From Blautia faecicola (lineage in GTDB: Bacteria > Bacillota > Clostridia > Lachnospirales > Lachnospiraceae), in NCBI RefSeq assembly GCF_004123145.1, contig NZ_SDKC01000001.1, forward strand, positions 3,505,501-3,569,500: DNA of 64,000 nt, in the 5' to 3' direction. A model generated the notes under the pieces. The model was not told where the DNA came from. It worked only from the letters and a program-made list of their open reading frames with translations, and made no database searches. Within the stretch, counting starts at the first letter, position 1, and each line of letters opens with the position of its first letter. The translations under genes and the position numbers were made by a program. Shown in pieces: positions 50,499 to 59,688 of this stretch.

Positions 50499-52058
50499 TT
50501 ATAGCAATCCAGCAAATAATCTCATAAATAATTGTCCTAATCGTAAATATGCACTGCGTCCGGTACAATATTGTTCTGTCACATCACGACATTCACCCAT
50601 GGTTTTTATCAAATCACTCTTTATATCTAAAACAGACTGACAATCTATCATAAAACATCCATTTTCAAAATGATGGTATAAACTTCGATAATCCAGATTA
50701 ATTGTTCCACAAGTTGCCATACAGTCATCCACCACACTCATTTTTGCATGGCAGAAACCAGGAGTCCATTCATAAACACGCACACCATGTTTAACCAATC
50801 CATGATAAAAAGAACGAGTGATATTATAAATAAATTTTTTGTCTGGAATACCCGGTGTAATAATTCTGACATCCACTCCTCGCTTAGCAGCCAAACATAA
50901 CGCATGTGTCATTTCGTCTGTTATAATCAGATATGGAGTCATGAACCAACAGTATTTTTCAGCTTTATTTATCATACTAATATAAACTTCTTCTCCAACC
51001 TGTTCATTATCCATAGGACTGTCTGCATAAGGCTGAATAAACCCCGTTTGCTGCGCCTTGTAATCATAATGAAAAATATATTTACCAAAATCAGGATCAT
51101 TCGCATCTTTATCACTAACCGCATTCCACATTTCCAAAAATGTCACTGTGAGTGACTGAACAGCATCTCCTTCTAAACGAATACCTGTATCTTTCCATTG
51201 TCCATAAGGATGTGTATAATTAAAATATTCATTTGCGAGGTTGTATCCACCGGTAAACCCAACTTTCCCGTCAATAACCGTTATTTTTCTATGATCACGA
51301 TTGTTTAAGAACAAATTTAAACCTGGTACAAACGGATTGAATACACGGCAATGAATTCCTACGCACTCCATTTTTTTTACAAAATCAGTATTAATAAATC
51401 CTATAGAACCCATATCATCATAAAATATGCGTACTTCCACTCCAACTTTTACTCGTTCTTCCAGAATCTTTTGGATCTTATGCCACGCCTCTGCATCTTC
51501 TATAGCATGATACTCCATGAAGATAAACTTCTGTGCCTTTGCAAGATCTTCAAGCTGGGTCTCTAATCCCTTTACTGCTTCATCGAAATACATCACATCC
51601 GTATTCTGATAGATTGGATACTGCGAATTTCTTTGTATATAACTTGCAATATTTCCTGCCTTCGGAATCGTTTCGTTTATTCTGTTTAAACACTCCTGAT
51701 TATCGGAAAGCATTGGTAACAATTTGCTATCAATTTCTGCATATCGCTCACGCATTTTATGTGTGCCGCCATTCAAACCAATCAATAAATATAGGCCTAC
51801 ACCCATAATTGGGAAAATTAAAATTAATATAACCCAAGGCATTTTCATGGAAGATGTCTTATCTGATGCATACAATCCCAAAACTAAAATTCCACTTAAA
51901 ATCCTTGTAAATAGATTTATGATTTCTGCATATTCATTTAAGCGTGTTACAATAGTAATAATAAAAACTACTTCTAGAAGAATGCAGATTATGGAAAAAC
52001 ACAATCGTTTTACTCCGTTTTTTGTTTTCGCTTTTCCTTCTAAAGTATCTTGTTTCAT
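50499..52058 (-). CDS. cls: Cardiolipin synthase
   Basis: The 519-residue enzyme has two N-terminal transmembrane helices (about 19-40 and 47-95 region), a middle HKD motif DHRKITVIDGKVGFTGGYN (about 256) and a C-terminal one CHAKMSVVDDCMATCGTIN (about 430), the classic ClsA pattern and length. It joins two phosphatidylglycerols to cardiolipin. It has its own terminator and is probably a separate transcript at the head of the module. Confidence 0.94.
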   Translation of the reverse strand: MKQDTLEGKAKTKNGVKRLCFSIICILLEVVFIITIVTRLNEYAEIINLFTRILSGILVLGLYASDKTSSMKMPWVILILIFPIMGVGLYLLIGLNGGTHKMRERYAEIDSKLLPMLSDNQECLNRINETIPKAGNIASYIQRNSQYPIYQNTDVMYFDEAVKGLETQLEDLAKAQKFIFMEYHAIEDAEAWHKIQKILEERVKVGVEVRIFYDDMGSIGFINTDFVKKMECVGIHCRVFNPFVPGLNLFLNNRDHRKITVIDGKVGFTGGYNLANEYFNYTHPYGQWKDTGIRLEGDAVQSLTVTFLEMWNAVSDKDANDPDFGKYIFHYDYKAQQTGFIQPYADSPMDNEQVGEEVYISMINKAEKYCWFMTPYLIITDEMTHALCLAAKRGVDVRIITPGIPDKKFIYNITRSFYHGLVKHGVRVYEWTPGFCHAKMSVVDDCMATCGTINLDYRSLYHHFENGCFMIDCQSVLDIKSDLIKTMGECRDVTEQYCTGRSAYLRLGQLFMRLFAGLL

Positions 52059-52094
52059 ATATATTCCAACCTTTCTACTCGATCAAATTTCTGC

Positions 52095-52512
52095 TTAAAT
52101 TTCGTGGAACATACCAATTTTGTCTTTTATTCTCTGCATTTCATTATCTGCTTCAATGACAACTCTTGCAGAATGAAGTAATTCTTCACTTATCTCTTCA
52201 TATCCAGGCATTTCTTCAATGCCTTTTTTATAACGAAGCTGATGTTCCAACGTTGCCCAGAAATCCATCCCATTAGTTCGTATTTGAAGTTCTACACGCA
52301 TAGGTGTTTTACCCTTAGCAAAAAATACAGGAATCTCAACAATCATGTGATAGCTTCGATAGCCATTTGGTTTGGGATTTTTTATATAATCCTTTACTTC
52401 AATAACTTTGATATCATCTTGTTGTGTGATCAAATCAGATATCATATAAATATCATCAATAAATGCACAAACTATTCGAACACCTGCTACATCATTTAGA
52501 TATTTCCGACAA
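52095..52512 (-). pseudogene. RelA/SpoT-type (p)ppGpp synthetase, N-terminally truncated
   Basis: The frame has LNDVAGVRIVCAFIDDIY, YIKNPKPNGYRSYHMIVEIP, VELQIRTNGMDFWATLEHQL, the second half of the small alarmone synthetase (RelQ/YjbM) domain. The N-terminal ATP-binding part is missing and the frame is fused to a bile salt hydrolase fragment. Confidence 0.85.
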
Positions 52513-52749
52513 AATTCAGTCCAGCAATCGCCACTCCTTTTTCATTCATCGCCTCATAATACAACGGATAGTTTTCTGCAACATGAGCCATTCCAATCAT
52601 TGCATAATGCTTTTTTTATCTCCAATATAACGAAAATGAAACGAATAATTACGTGGTGTAATTACAATCTGATCACCATAAGAGAATTCATAATCGAGGG
52701 TTCTTCCAAAGTAAAAATCTTTTGATTTATAAGTTGCTGCTGTACACAT
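52506..52749 (-). pseudogene. Bile salt hydrolase (choloylglycine hydrolase) 5' remnant
   Basis: The frame starts MCTAATYKSKDFYFGRTLDY, with the N-terminal nucleophile Cys2 and Arg typical of this Ntn hydrolase. After a frameshift in a run of A near 52613 it goes on HYAMIGMAHVAENYPLYYEA, then NEKGVAIAGLNFVGN. AGGAGG is intact upstream. About 80 of 320 residues remain. Confidence 0.85.
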
Positions 52750-52862
52750 GATTGTTTATCCTCCTAAATATTTTGAAATATGTCAGTAAATTTTTGTCGA
52801 ACAATAGTATAGCACAATTCTGTTATTTTGTTTCAAATTCACTAATAATCGAATTTAAAAAA

Positions 52863-52907
52863 ATGTTTGAATGCCTTCAAAAGATTACACTCAAACACTT
52901 TGTAAAA
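52863..52907 (-). terminator. Hairpin downstream of the ParB-like fragment
   Basis: TGTTTGA and TCAAACA pair across a 15- to 20-base loop with an A/T-rich flank. A moderate terminator candidate. Confidence 0.45.
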
Positions 52908-53003
52908 TCATATTATTCCGCCATCAGTCTTTCAAACCAAGTATCCATAGCAAGGATGAACTTGCTTGCTCCCGACCATTCTTGCAGCATCTCATCCAAA
53001 GTC

Positions 53004-53360
53004 TTATGCTTCACATATTTCTGCACATATCCGCTCTCTATGAAGATTGGAATCCACCATACTTAAAAACGAATCATCTTCACTTAATACCCGGATGATC
53101 ACTGGTACTTTACGGTATCCAAGTTTCTCCGCAGCATGTTTTCTTCTGTGACCGGATATGATTTCATAATAGCCATCCGGTACCGGTCTGACGATCAATG
53201 GATTTAAGATGCCATACTTCTCAATACTTTCCTGCAGAAGAAACATTTCCTTATCATCTTTTACCTGAAACGGATGTTCCTTAAAAGGGCGGAGACGTTC
53301 AATCTCAATTTCTATGATTCGTTCTTCTTTTTCTTCTGATTGTCTGTTTGCCTCAATCAT
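53004..53360 (-). pseudogene. ParB/Spo0J-like N-terminal fragment of an ICE
   Basis: The frame has LRPFKEHPFQVKDDKEM, YGILNPLIVRP and the ParB motif EIISGHRRKHAAEKLGY, then stops soon after MVDSNLHRE where an intact protein would continue. AAAAGGAG is 5 bases before the ATG at 53360. The downstream frame KTLDEMLQEWSGASKF belongs to another lost gene. This is ICE replication/partition debris. Confidence 0.8.
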
Positions 53361-53454
53361 CTCGACTCCTTTTCTCCAGGATTCAGGATATAAAAAATGC
53401 CTGCCTGGAACTTTTGTTGTAGGTAAAGTTCCAAACAGACATTGCTGTTTGACC

Positions 53455-53760
53455 ATTAGCTGTAGCTAATAGAATTGTATACTGTTTCAGCTAATTAATG
53501 TTTGCAGGTTTCGGAGAGATTGTTTCTTTTCCCGCCTTTTCTCTGATTTACATCCCCAAATAAGGGGTGACAACAGAGCGGAACCCAAATGTTAGCTGGA
53601 CTCTTGAAAAACCATGTTTGCAAACCGGTGATTTTGATTAGCTGTCAGCTAACAAAAATCGGATTGTGTTAGCTGGAAATGGATCATTTTAAATGGGATT
53701 TCATGTCACGAACGTGTTTAGAAAATAAGAAAAGCGTTCGCTGTCAGCTAATTCAGCTAA
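53455..53760. repeat. Cluster of TTAGCTG motifs at the right end of element 1
   Basis: At least eight copies of TTAGCTG or CAGCTAA occur in both orientations, including the palindromes ATTAGCTGTAGCTAAT (53455-53470) and TTAGCTGTCAGCTAA (about 53638). Arm-type integrase sites are a likely explanation. Confidence 0.6.
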
Positions 53761-53824
53761 CATTTTCGAACGCTTTGAAGCCCGTCGCCAAGAGGATTTG
53801 AACCTCCGACCCCTCGCTTAGGAG
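53582..53824. repeat. 243-bp element right-end repeat (partner 59662-59904)
   Basis: This block is collinear with 59662-59904 with a constant offset of 6,080 bp and runs from AACCCAAATG into the tRNA-derived core. It represents the same element right end. Confidence 0.88.
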
Positions 53825-54179
53825 AGCTCCAACCTATTGTCACTCTCTGTCAATCTGAGGTAAGGTAAACCCATATGGGACACTATTAAAAACTGTTTCC
53901 GATTCAATTTGAGTTATTCTGAATACCCCCTCTGTCAAGCTCTGTAAAGCTCTGAAAGTTAGCTGATTGTTTGCTCCAGCTAATAATTGGGGAATGCCTT
54001 GATATTACCATCGACATCTGTTATATGACCACCATGCTTCGTACGTTCGATCATGGTAAACAGTATTCAATTAAACTTCCTATCGAAAGCACAAGATATT
54101 TTCTTGTCTATAAATAATATAACGCATACGAGACGGTTTGTCCATGCGTTTTTGACTGGCAAATTTTATATTTTATTAC
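53669..54179. repeat. 511-bp direct repeat, copy 2 (partner 29641-30151)
   Basis: This is the second copy of the composite right-end/core/left-end repeat, now forming the boundary of elements 1 and 2. Confidence 0.9.
53781..53824. other. Attachment site 2 (tRNA-Arg 3' fragment)
   Basis: It is identical to attachment site 1 and to the tRNA 3' half up to GGAG, then diverges from the tRNA at AGCTCC. Confidence 0.88.
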
Positions 54180-55276
54180 GATATTTTTTTCAAAATCTTT
54201 TTCGCATTTGTCTTTGAAAAATCACTTAACCGATAAGATCGGACTCTTGTCTTTACAATGATTGGAATTAACAAACCATTATTTACCAGCTTTGCACATC
54301 GATTAATAATCGTTTTGTTGGTTACACCTAGCATTTTGCTGACTTCAATTGGTGTAAACTCATATAATCGCTTTTTTAACAGAAATGCTAAGAATTCTTT
54401 TTCTTTTGCATTTAAATAAGATAGACTTCCATCTAACTCGTCGTTTTCGGATGTTTTTGATAATTCATATACCTTTTTAGAATACAATTCCATCATCCGC
54501 AAAAAATAATTGATCCAAATTTCCGGATGAGGAGGGTTTTCTCTTCCTGAATAATATAACGCCGGTAACCCCATTTGCAGTGATGCATAATACTCATCTG
54601 GATCATAGGCAAAATATTCTTCCAGAGAACCTATTCCATTAAAACCATATCCATAATAATCAAGAATATAGCCTGACATTAATCTGGCGGTTCTTCCATT
54701 CCCATCTTCAAAAGGATGAATGGTAACCAATTGATAATGAACTACAGCAGCAATAATCAGCGGATGATCATCTGTAGTATTTACATATTCAACAAGTTCA
54801 TCCAACAAGTCTGGAATATCAATATACTCTGGTGGAATATATTCCGCTGCGCCTGTTTCGGAATCATATACTGCGAATAACATTCCAGGTGGCATAGGGC
54901 CTCTTAAGCCTATCTTTTCTTTTGACGCACCTTTTTCAACCATTGCCTGCACTTCTAAAATCATTTCTTTTGAAAAAGCTTCTTTCTTTTTCAGTTTTTC
55001 TTCTAAAAAATTTAAAGCCAAAAAGTAATTACGAACTTCCTGTTCTGGCTTTAAAAAATGTTTGTGAGGATCACTATCAATAGCCTCATTTGCCTGTTTT
55101 TCAGTTAATGGATTTCCTTCAATCTTATTAGAAGCATAGGAACTTTTTTTCTTAGAGTTTTTTCTAAGTCTGTTTTTTATAACAGGTGGCATTTCTATCG
55201 TACTAAGAGAAAAACGCTTTTCGTCTATTTCCGATATTTTTTTTAAAATTTCATTTGTTAACGTAACCTTAATCAC
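54176..55276 (-). CDS. Fic family protein (AMPylase-like)
   Basis: The Fic protein carries the catalytic motif HPFEDGNGRTARLM, matching HPFx[D/E]GNGRxxR, with an N-terminal helical region holding a Ser/Arg/Glu-rich inhibitory-type segment (SYASNKIEGNPLT) and a C-terminal winged helix (EVSKMLGVTNKTIINRCAKL). It should transfer AMP or another nucleotide to a protein. A GTG start at 55276 has GGAGG 8 bases upstream; an ATG start at 55300 would add eight residues. It lies just inside the left end of element 2. Confidence 0.9.
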   Translation of the reverse strand: MIKVTLTNEILKKISEIDEKRFSLSTIEMPPVIKNRLRKNSKKKSSYASNKIEGNPLTEKQANEAIDSDPHKHFLKPEQEVRNYFLALNFLEEKLKKKEAFSKEMILEVQAMVEKGASKEKIGLRGPMPPGMLFAVYDSETGAAEYIPPEYIDIPDLLDELVEYVNTTDDHPLIIAAVVHYQLVTIHPFEDGNGRTARLMSGYILDYYGYGFNGIGSLEEYFAYDPDEYYASLQMGLPALYYSGRENPPHPEIWINYFLRMMELYSKKVYELSKTSENDELDGSLSYLNAKEKEFLAFLLKKRLYEFTPIEVSKMLGVTNKTIINRCAKLVNNGLLIPIIVKTRVRSYRLSDFSKTNAKKILKKIS

Positions 55277-55363
55277 ATGATCCACCTCCATTTCATCCAT
55301 ATATTATATCGTTTTATGAATTGTTTTTCCACTAAAATTACACTATTTTTTCACTATTTTTCA

Positions 55364-56222
55364 TTACTTCATTGTCTTCGCCAGCGAATTGAGTAATGCC
55401 CGCATCTCTGGATTTGCCAACACTTTTGCCAAAAGTTCAGGATCGACTTCATCAGCAACAGTTGCATTATTATTTTCCTGCTGTACATGCATCTGTGGAT
55501 CCAGATTCTTCTTCTCATAAAATGCTTCTTCAAAAAGCTCTGCATTTTTCCTTCGGTCATCATCCAGAATATGAGAGTACACATCCGTAACCATATTGAC
55601 CTGAGCATGGCCGGAATCACCCTGTACCGCTTTGATGTCCCCACCATTCAGTTTCAGCTTATAAGTAACGCTGCTATGACGGAAACTGTGAAATACAACC
55701 GGTGGGAGATTATAGTCCTCGATCAGTTTTTTAAAGGACCACGGATTGCTCCATCTCCGAGAGGAAGCCCAAAGGTACTTGCCATAACCAGGTTATAGTC
55801 CATATATTCATCACCAAGAATTTCTTTCATTTCATCTTGCTCAGCTTTCCAATCTACCAGCATATTAGCGACACTCTTTGGTAAGAATATCTTACGCACA
55901 CTGCTTTCTGTCTTCGATGTTTTCAAAATACGGACCGTAGAATTCTTCTTATGATTTGTCGGAAATACCAACAACACATCTTTTCCATCCAGTGCATTTA
56001 AAGATTCTTTTCTTATACGCTGTGATTCTTTGTTAATGAATACATATGCACGGTTTTCCTCGATTGCTTCCGGAGAAATATCTATACAATCCCAGGTAAG
56101 GCCAAGCAGCTCACCAAGTCGTAAAGAGCATGAGAACGATAGATTTATTGCGAGCTTTAATCGTTCATCTTCACAGACACTAAGCGCACACATCAATGTA
56201 TCCGCTGTCCAGATGTCTCTTT
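55364..56222 (-). pseudogene. Tyrosine integrase of element 2, truncated and frameshifted
   Basis: The catalytic domain is recognisable: first Arg in FSCSLRLGELLGLTWD, H-x-x-R in FHSFRHSS, GHAQ, and the nucleophile Tyr in TDVYSHIL. A one-base shift in an A run near 55730 splits it into two frames. The N-terminal DNA-binding region is replaced, at about 56222, by a GNAT gene fragment. It is inactive as drawn. Confidence 0.88.
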
Positions 56223-56225
56223 TTT

Positions 56226-56356
56226 TTGGTATACGTTCAAGTACAACTTATTCCTTTTATCCTTTGCATAATTCAGCAGAATTTTACCTATACCCTGCGA
56301 TTGCATTTCACCAGAAACAAAAATGCCCTCAACATATTCATCATTTAACCCTAGGG
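56226..56356 (-). pseudogene. Fragment of a fourth copy of the repeated GNAT gene
   Basis: The minus-strand frame gives GLNDEYVEGIFVSGEMQSQG, then IGKILLNYAKDK, LNVYQK, closely like the middle of the other three GNAT copies. It is fused to the broken integrase and has no ends. Confidence 0.8.
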
Positions 56357-56416
56357 TTAAACTTAACTACTATTTTTTCTTTGCGATATAAAATACATAA
56401 CTGTAATAATCTACTA

Positions 56417-56911
56417 CTAATCTAAAATAAAGCGATTATAAGCTATCCTTTTTCCTGTGTTTGTTTTAAAGTTTTCATCTATACACTTTTTTATCTTTTC
56501 CTGTTCTTTTTCTTTATCCATAACCGTTAAATTTTCAAGCAAATCAGCTTCCCATTGTATTTGAAAATCAAGTCCATCAATTTTAGATGGAGTATGATGG
56601 TTGCCTATTATAAAGCATATTCTATCAATATTTTTGTTATATCCTACCTTTTTTAATATTTCTTTCGCTACTTCTGGTCCTTCCTTTTCTTGATAGACAC
56701 CATCAATAGAACCGTATTTTTTTTGTGCTTCAACCGCACCAATATCATGTAGTATAGCAATAATACTGATGAATTCTTTTTCTTCCTCTCCGATATTTTC
56801 TCCTTTCATTATATCTTCTGCATTTTTCAAAACTTTGAGAGTATGCTCTATGCCAAAAGGAATTTCTTTGAATACTTCTTTCATCTCTATAATAATTTTT
56901 TCTTTAAACAT
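56417..56911 (-). CDS. HD-domain phosphohydrolase
   Basis: The 164-residue protein has an HD domain: GIEHTLKVLKNAE (first His, about 22), AILHDIGAVEA (HD pair about 55), GNHHTPSKI and a final Asp in QWEADLLENL. The family hydrolyses phosphomonoesters or nucleotides. Substrate unknown. The codon usage is AT-rich relative to the flanks, suggesting recent transfer. Confidence 0.9.
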   Translation of the reverse strand: MFKEKIIIEMKEVFKEIPFGIEHTLKVLKNAEDIMKGENIGEEEKEFISIIAILHDIGAVEAQKKYGSIDGVYQEKEGPEVAKEILKKVGYNKNIDRICFIIGNHHTPSKIDGLDFQIQWEADLLENLTVMDKEKEQEKIKKCIDENFKTNTGKRIAYNRFILD

Positions 56912-56948
56912 AAATTACCCCCATTTATACCTTATAGGTGTTTTAGTT

Positions 56949-57710
56949 CTATCTATCCACTTTTTTGTTCGCCGATACAATCAGCATCATGGGACGGCGC
57001 ATTTCATCCTGCATCCCCGGAATATCCATCATGTATTCCGGCGGCTGCGGCTCCACAATATGATTTATTATAAAACCATTTGAAAGCAGTGTATTTAGAT
57101 ATGTGGTCAGTGTTCTATGAAATTTTGTAACCTTTTCTCCCAAAAACACAGCTGTTCGTTTGCCCTCATAATAATAATTATCCACCGGAAAATGCAGTAT
57201 TTCTCCTTTTTCGTTATAATACCAGTCTTGTGTTCCATAGGCAGTAAAAACAGGATGTTCAACCGTAAAAACTAGCTTGCCACCAGACTTCAGTATTCTA
57301 TATATCTTTTTTACTAAAATCTCATAATCTGCTACATAGTGAAACGCAAGTGAACTTAATATTACATCAAAACTCTCCTCTGGGAATTCCACATCTTCTA
57401 TAGCACAGCATTTATATTCAACCTGTGGAAAATGTGTTTTTTCTTTGGCTACCTCGAGCATTTTATGAGAAATATCAACACCTACAACAGAAGACGCTCC
57501 GTGTTCCATCGCATAAATACAGTGCCATCCATAGCCGCATCCTAAATCAAGCACACGCTTATCTTTAAAATCCGGCAGCAGCTTTCTCAATGTTTCCCAT
57601 TCTCCTGCACCGGCTAATCCCTGCTGTGAGCGACTCATTTGACTGTATTTTTGAAAAAATATATCATCATCATATTTGTTTTCTTTTCCATATTCTACAT
57701 AGTTCAACAT
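56949..57710 (-). CDS. Class I SAM-dependent methyltransferase
   Basis: The 253-residue enzyme has motif I VLDLGCGYGWHCIYAM (about 54), the acidic loop VVGVDISHKML, and post-motif blocks DVILSSLAFHYV and SGGKLVFTVEHPV. It probably methylates a small molecule. GAGGTG lies 8 bases upstream. It is a single-gene module bounded by junction E. Confidence 0.93.
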   Translation of the reverse strand: MLNYVEYGKENKYDDDIFFQKYSQMSRSQQGLAGAGEWETLRKLLPDFKDKRVLDLGCGYGWHCIYAMEHGASSVVGVDISHKMLEVAKEKTHFPQVEYKCCAIEDVEFPEESFDVILSSLAFHYVADYEILVKKIYRILKSGGKLVFTVEHPVFTAYGTQDWYYNEKGEILHFPVDNYYYEGKRTAVFLGEKVTKFHRTLTTYLNTLLSNGFIINHIVEPQPPEYMMDIPGMQDEMRRPMMLIVSANKKVDR

Positions 57711-57723
57711 CTTTCACCTCGCT

Positions 57724-57774
57724 GTAAACTTCCGATTTTTCGTTCTCTGCGACTTCCCAATAAACGGGAATTTG
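57724..57774 (-). other. Array junction E: paired half-sites
   Basis: TAAACTTCCGATTTTTC (57725-57741) and ATAAACGGGAATTTG (57760-57774) are the same two half-sites as in junctions C and D, with a longer centre. Confidence 0.6.
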
Positions 57775-58151
57775 ACTTGCCTATTTTCTTAAAATCTCAT
57801 GTGGAGCTTCTATTTCATTTGCCAAGGTATGCTCTGTTAATTCTGACATCAATTTCAATTTTTTATTAATCAATGGTCGCATACAATTAGGAACATGTTC
57901 CTGATGCGCTCTGTGGATTGCTACACATTCCTTACAGTTTCCGTGATAACGACAGGCTTTCAGGCAAGGACAGTGATCTTTGTCTTTATACTCCTTACGA
58001 AATTCCGCTGCAAATTCTTCTTGCAGTCTCAGTCCCTCGACACGGTTTCCCTTATGAAATTCTACCATTGCATCCAGTTCTTTCTGGTTCCCTTCAATCT
58101 TCATGTTATTATAGCGCCTCCATTTCAACTATTCCTCATTTTCTGATAAAT
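57767..58151 (-). repeat. 385-bp mobile module, copy 2 (identical to 26347-26731)
   Basis: The gene and both its short flanks are the same as at 26.3 kb; outside them there is no similarity. Downstream neighbour here is the methyltransferase, upstream the GNAT. Confidence 0.85.
57781..58104 (-). CDS. Cysteine-rich small protein (copy 2)
   Basis: This 107-residue protein is identical to that at 26361-26684, with the same Cys cluster (CPCLKACRYHGNCKECVA and VPNC). The same start uncertainty applies (TTG at 58128). Function unknown. Confidence 0.8.
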   Translation of the reverse strand: MKIEGNQKELDAMVEFHKGNRVEGLRLQEEFAAEFRKEYKDKDHCPCLKACRYHGNCKECVAIHRAHQEHVPNCMRPLINKKLKLMSELTEHTLANEIEAPHEILRK

Positions 58152-58159
58152 ACCGATTT

Positions 58160-58585
58160 CTATTTTCGTTTCCATAGCATAGTGTACTCTTTTTCACCAG
58201 TAGCTTCATCCAAGCCTTCACATTGAATAATGAACCCTTCTCTTTGGTAAAAAGAAATTGCTCTGGCATTCTTCTGGTATACATTTAATCGTAAGCTAAC
58301 TTTTTTATCCTTAACATAATCTAATAAAAGCTTACCTATGCCACATGACTGCATTTCATCGGAGACAAAAATACCTTCTATATATTTATCATTTAGTCCT
58401 ACAAATCCTTGTATCATTTTATCTGCTTCAAACACATAAACTTCGTATTGTGACATCATTTCTTTTACTAATTCATAATTACTTTTCCAGTATTGATTGG
58501 AAATAAAATAATGTGCTTTCAGATTTGTCTTTAACCATATGTCAGCAACTCTATCGATATCTCCGTTCAGCAACTTTCTAATCAT
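58160..58585 (-). CDS. GNAT family N-acetyltransferase (copy 3)
   Basis: This 141-residue protein is nearly the same as the copy at 29041 (QSCGIGKLLLDYVKDK, NVYQKNARAISFYQREGF). The last residues differ (LWKRK instead of the usual AYGLSK) because the gene's 3' end was rebuilt at a junction near 58.17 kb. It is probably still functional. The ATG at 58585 has GGAG upstream. Confidence 0.85.
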   Translation of the reverse strand: MIRKLLNGDIDRVADIWLKTNLKAHYFISNQYWKSNYELVKEMMSQYEVYVFEADKMIQGFVGLNDKYIEGIFVSDEMQSCGIGKLLLDYVKDKKVSLRLNVYQKNARAISFYQREGFIIQCEGLDEATGEKEYTMLWKRK

Positions 58586-58746
58586 AACAAATTTTCTCCA
58601 CAACTACATCCTTTATGCTTTTCTCTTTTTTTCATTCTATCACAAGCTCACCATTAATCATCATTTTTTTGATATTTTTTCTTTTCCCCCACTGTAAAAC
58701 AGCCTCTGAGCGTTTCGTTATATAGAGGGGTACACATACAGAGCAA
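58178..58746. repeat. 569-bp GNAT-containing repeat, copy 2 (partner 29062-29630)
   Basis: Collinear with 29062-29630 at a constant offset of 29,116 bp. It links the end of element 0 and element 2 as relatives. Confidence 0.85.
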
Positions 58747-58967
58747 GATCCACCCATGTTTAACGGTATTGCCATTTGGCCTCCCGTCAACCTATGGGTT
58801 TTATCTTGATGGGGATCTCCCCATACCCTCTCAATAACAGACGTTTCACTTGTCTGTTGGTTCCACCTGAAGGTGTTCACAGCACTATTTCTAATATCAG
58901 AAGGGACAGCCGATATTGAAATACGTGGACTCCCGGCGGGAGGAATAGTCTCAGCGGAAGGAGGAGT
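58747..58967 (+). other. Candidate origin of transfer upstream of mobC
   Basis: This gene-free stretch has two inverted repeats in a row: ATGGGGATCTCCCCAT (58809-58824) and AACAGAC/GTCTGTT (58836-58858). Placement directly before mobC fits an oriT, but the nick site is not identified. Confidence 0.55.
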
Positions 58968-59354
58968 ATGAGAACAAACAGCAAAGATAAAGAACTGAAT
59001 CACAGACATTTTATAGGATTACGTCTTACCGATGTCGAACTGGATTTATTAGACCAAGGCGCTACTTGTTTATCTATTAGCCGATCAGAATATCTGAGAA
59101 AACTTCTGCTTGAAAAGCAAATCAATCACCAGATTGAAGTTGTTGCAGACATGAACGACCTCAGAAAACTGGTCAGTGAATATGGAAAGATCGGATCGAA
59201 TCTCAATCAGATCGCCAAGCATTTTAACAGTGGTGGCAGTCAGTCACGTGCTATAGAAAATGAAATCCATCAGTGCATCACGGACTTATTCCTATTGAGA
59301 AAAGAAGTACTGAAACTGGCAGGTGGTATGAATGGCAATCGTAAAACACATTAA
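58968..59354 (+). CDS. Plasmid mobilization relaxosome protein MobC
   Basis: The 128-residue protein has an N-terminal ribbon-helix-helix region (HFIGLRLTDVELDLLDQ, SISRSEYLRKLL) and the MobC block YGKIGSNLNQIAKHFNSGG. It binds oriT and helps the relaxase nick. AAGGAGG is 6 bases upstream. Its 3' end overlaps the relaxase start by 23 bp. Confidence 0.92.
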   Translation: MRTNSKDKELNHRHFIGLRLTDVELDLLDQGATCLSISRSEYLRKLLLEKQINHQIEVVADMNDLRKLVSEYGKIGSNLNQIAKHFNSGGSQSRAIENEIHQCITDLFLLRKEVLKLAGGMNGNRKTH

Positions 59355-59688
59355 AAGCAGAAATGCAAATTACTCAGCTGCTATCAATTATCTTCTGTTT
59401 GAACATGATGAAAAAACCGAGAAAAAGATTGTAGATGAATCCGGAAATATCCATACTCACATCGTCATCAACAGTGTGAGGAAGACTGCAGTGGAAAGGC
59501 AGCCATATATGGATAAAACACATGAAGAAGCTACCGGATACAAGCATCGTTCCACGGATAAATTCATGAATACTTTTAAGAAAACTGTCATGGATCGGTG
59601 TCAACAGGAAGGACTTCACCAGATAGATCTTCTTGCTCCGGCTGAAAGAAAAATTACTCATAACCCAAATGTTAGCTGGACTTCTTAA
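59332..59688 (+). pseudogene. MobA/MobP relaxase, internally deleted and truncated
   Basis: It starts like a full relaxase (MAIVKHIKSRNANYSAAINY, LLFEHDE) but then passes from DESGN directly to IHTHIVINSVRK, the metal-binding histidine motif, in frame. About 90 residues between, present in normal relatives, are missing. The frame then ends at the element right end (about 59.66 kb). No active relaxase is expected. Confidence 0.85.

Noticed and set aside
53669-54179. Insertion sequence as cause of the 511-bp repeat
   Set aside because: There is no transposase frame or terminal inverted repeat; the repeat contains a tRNA 3' half at the expected attachment point, so site-specific integration explains it.
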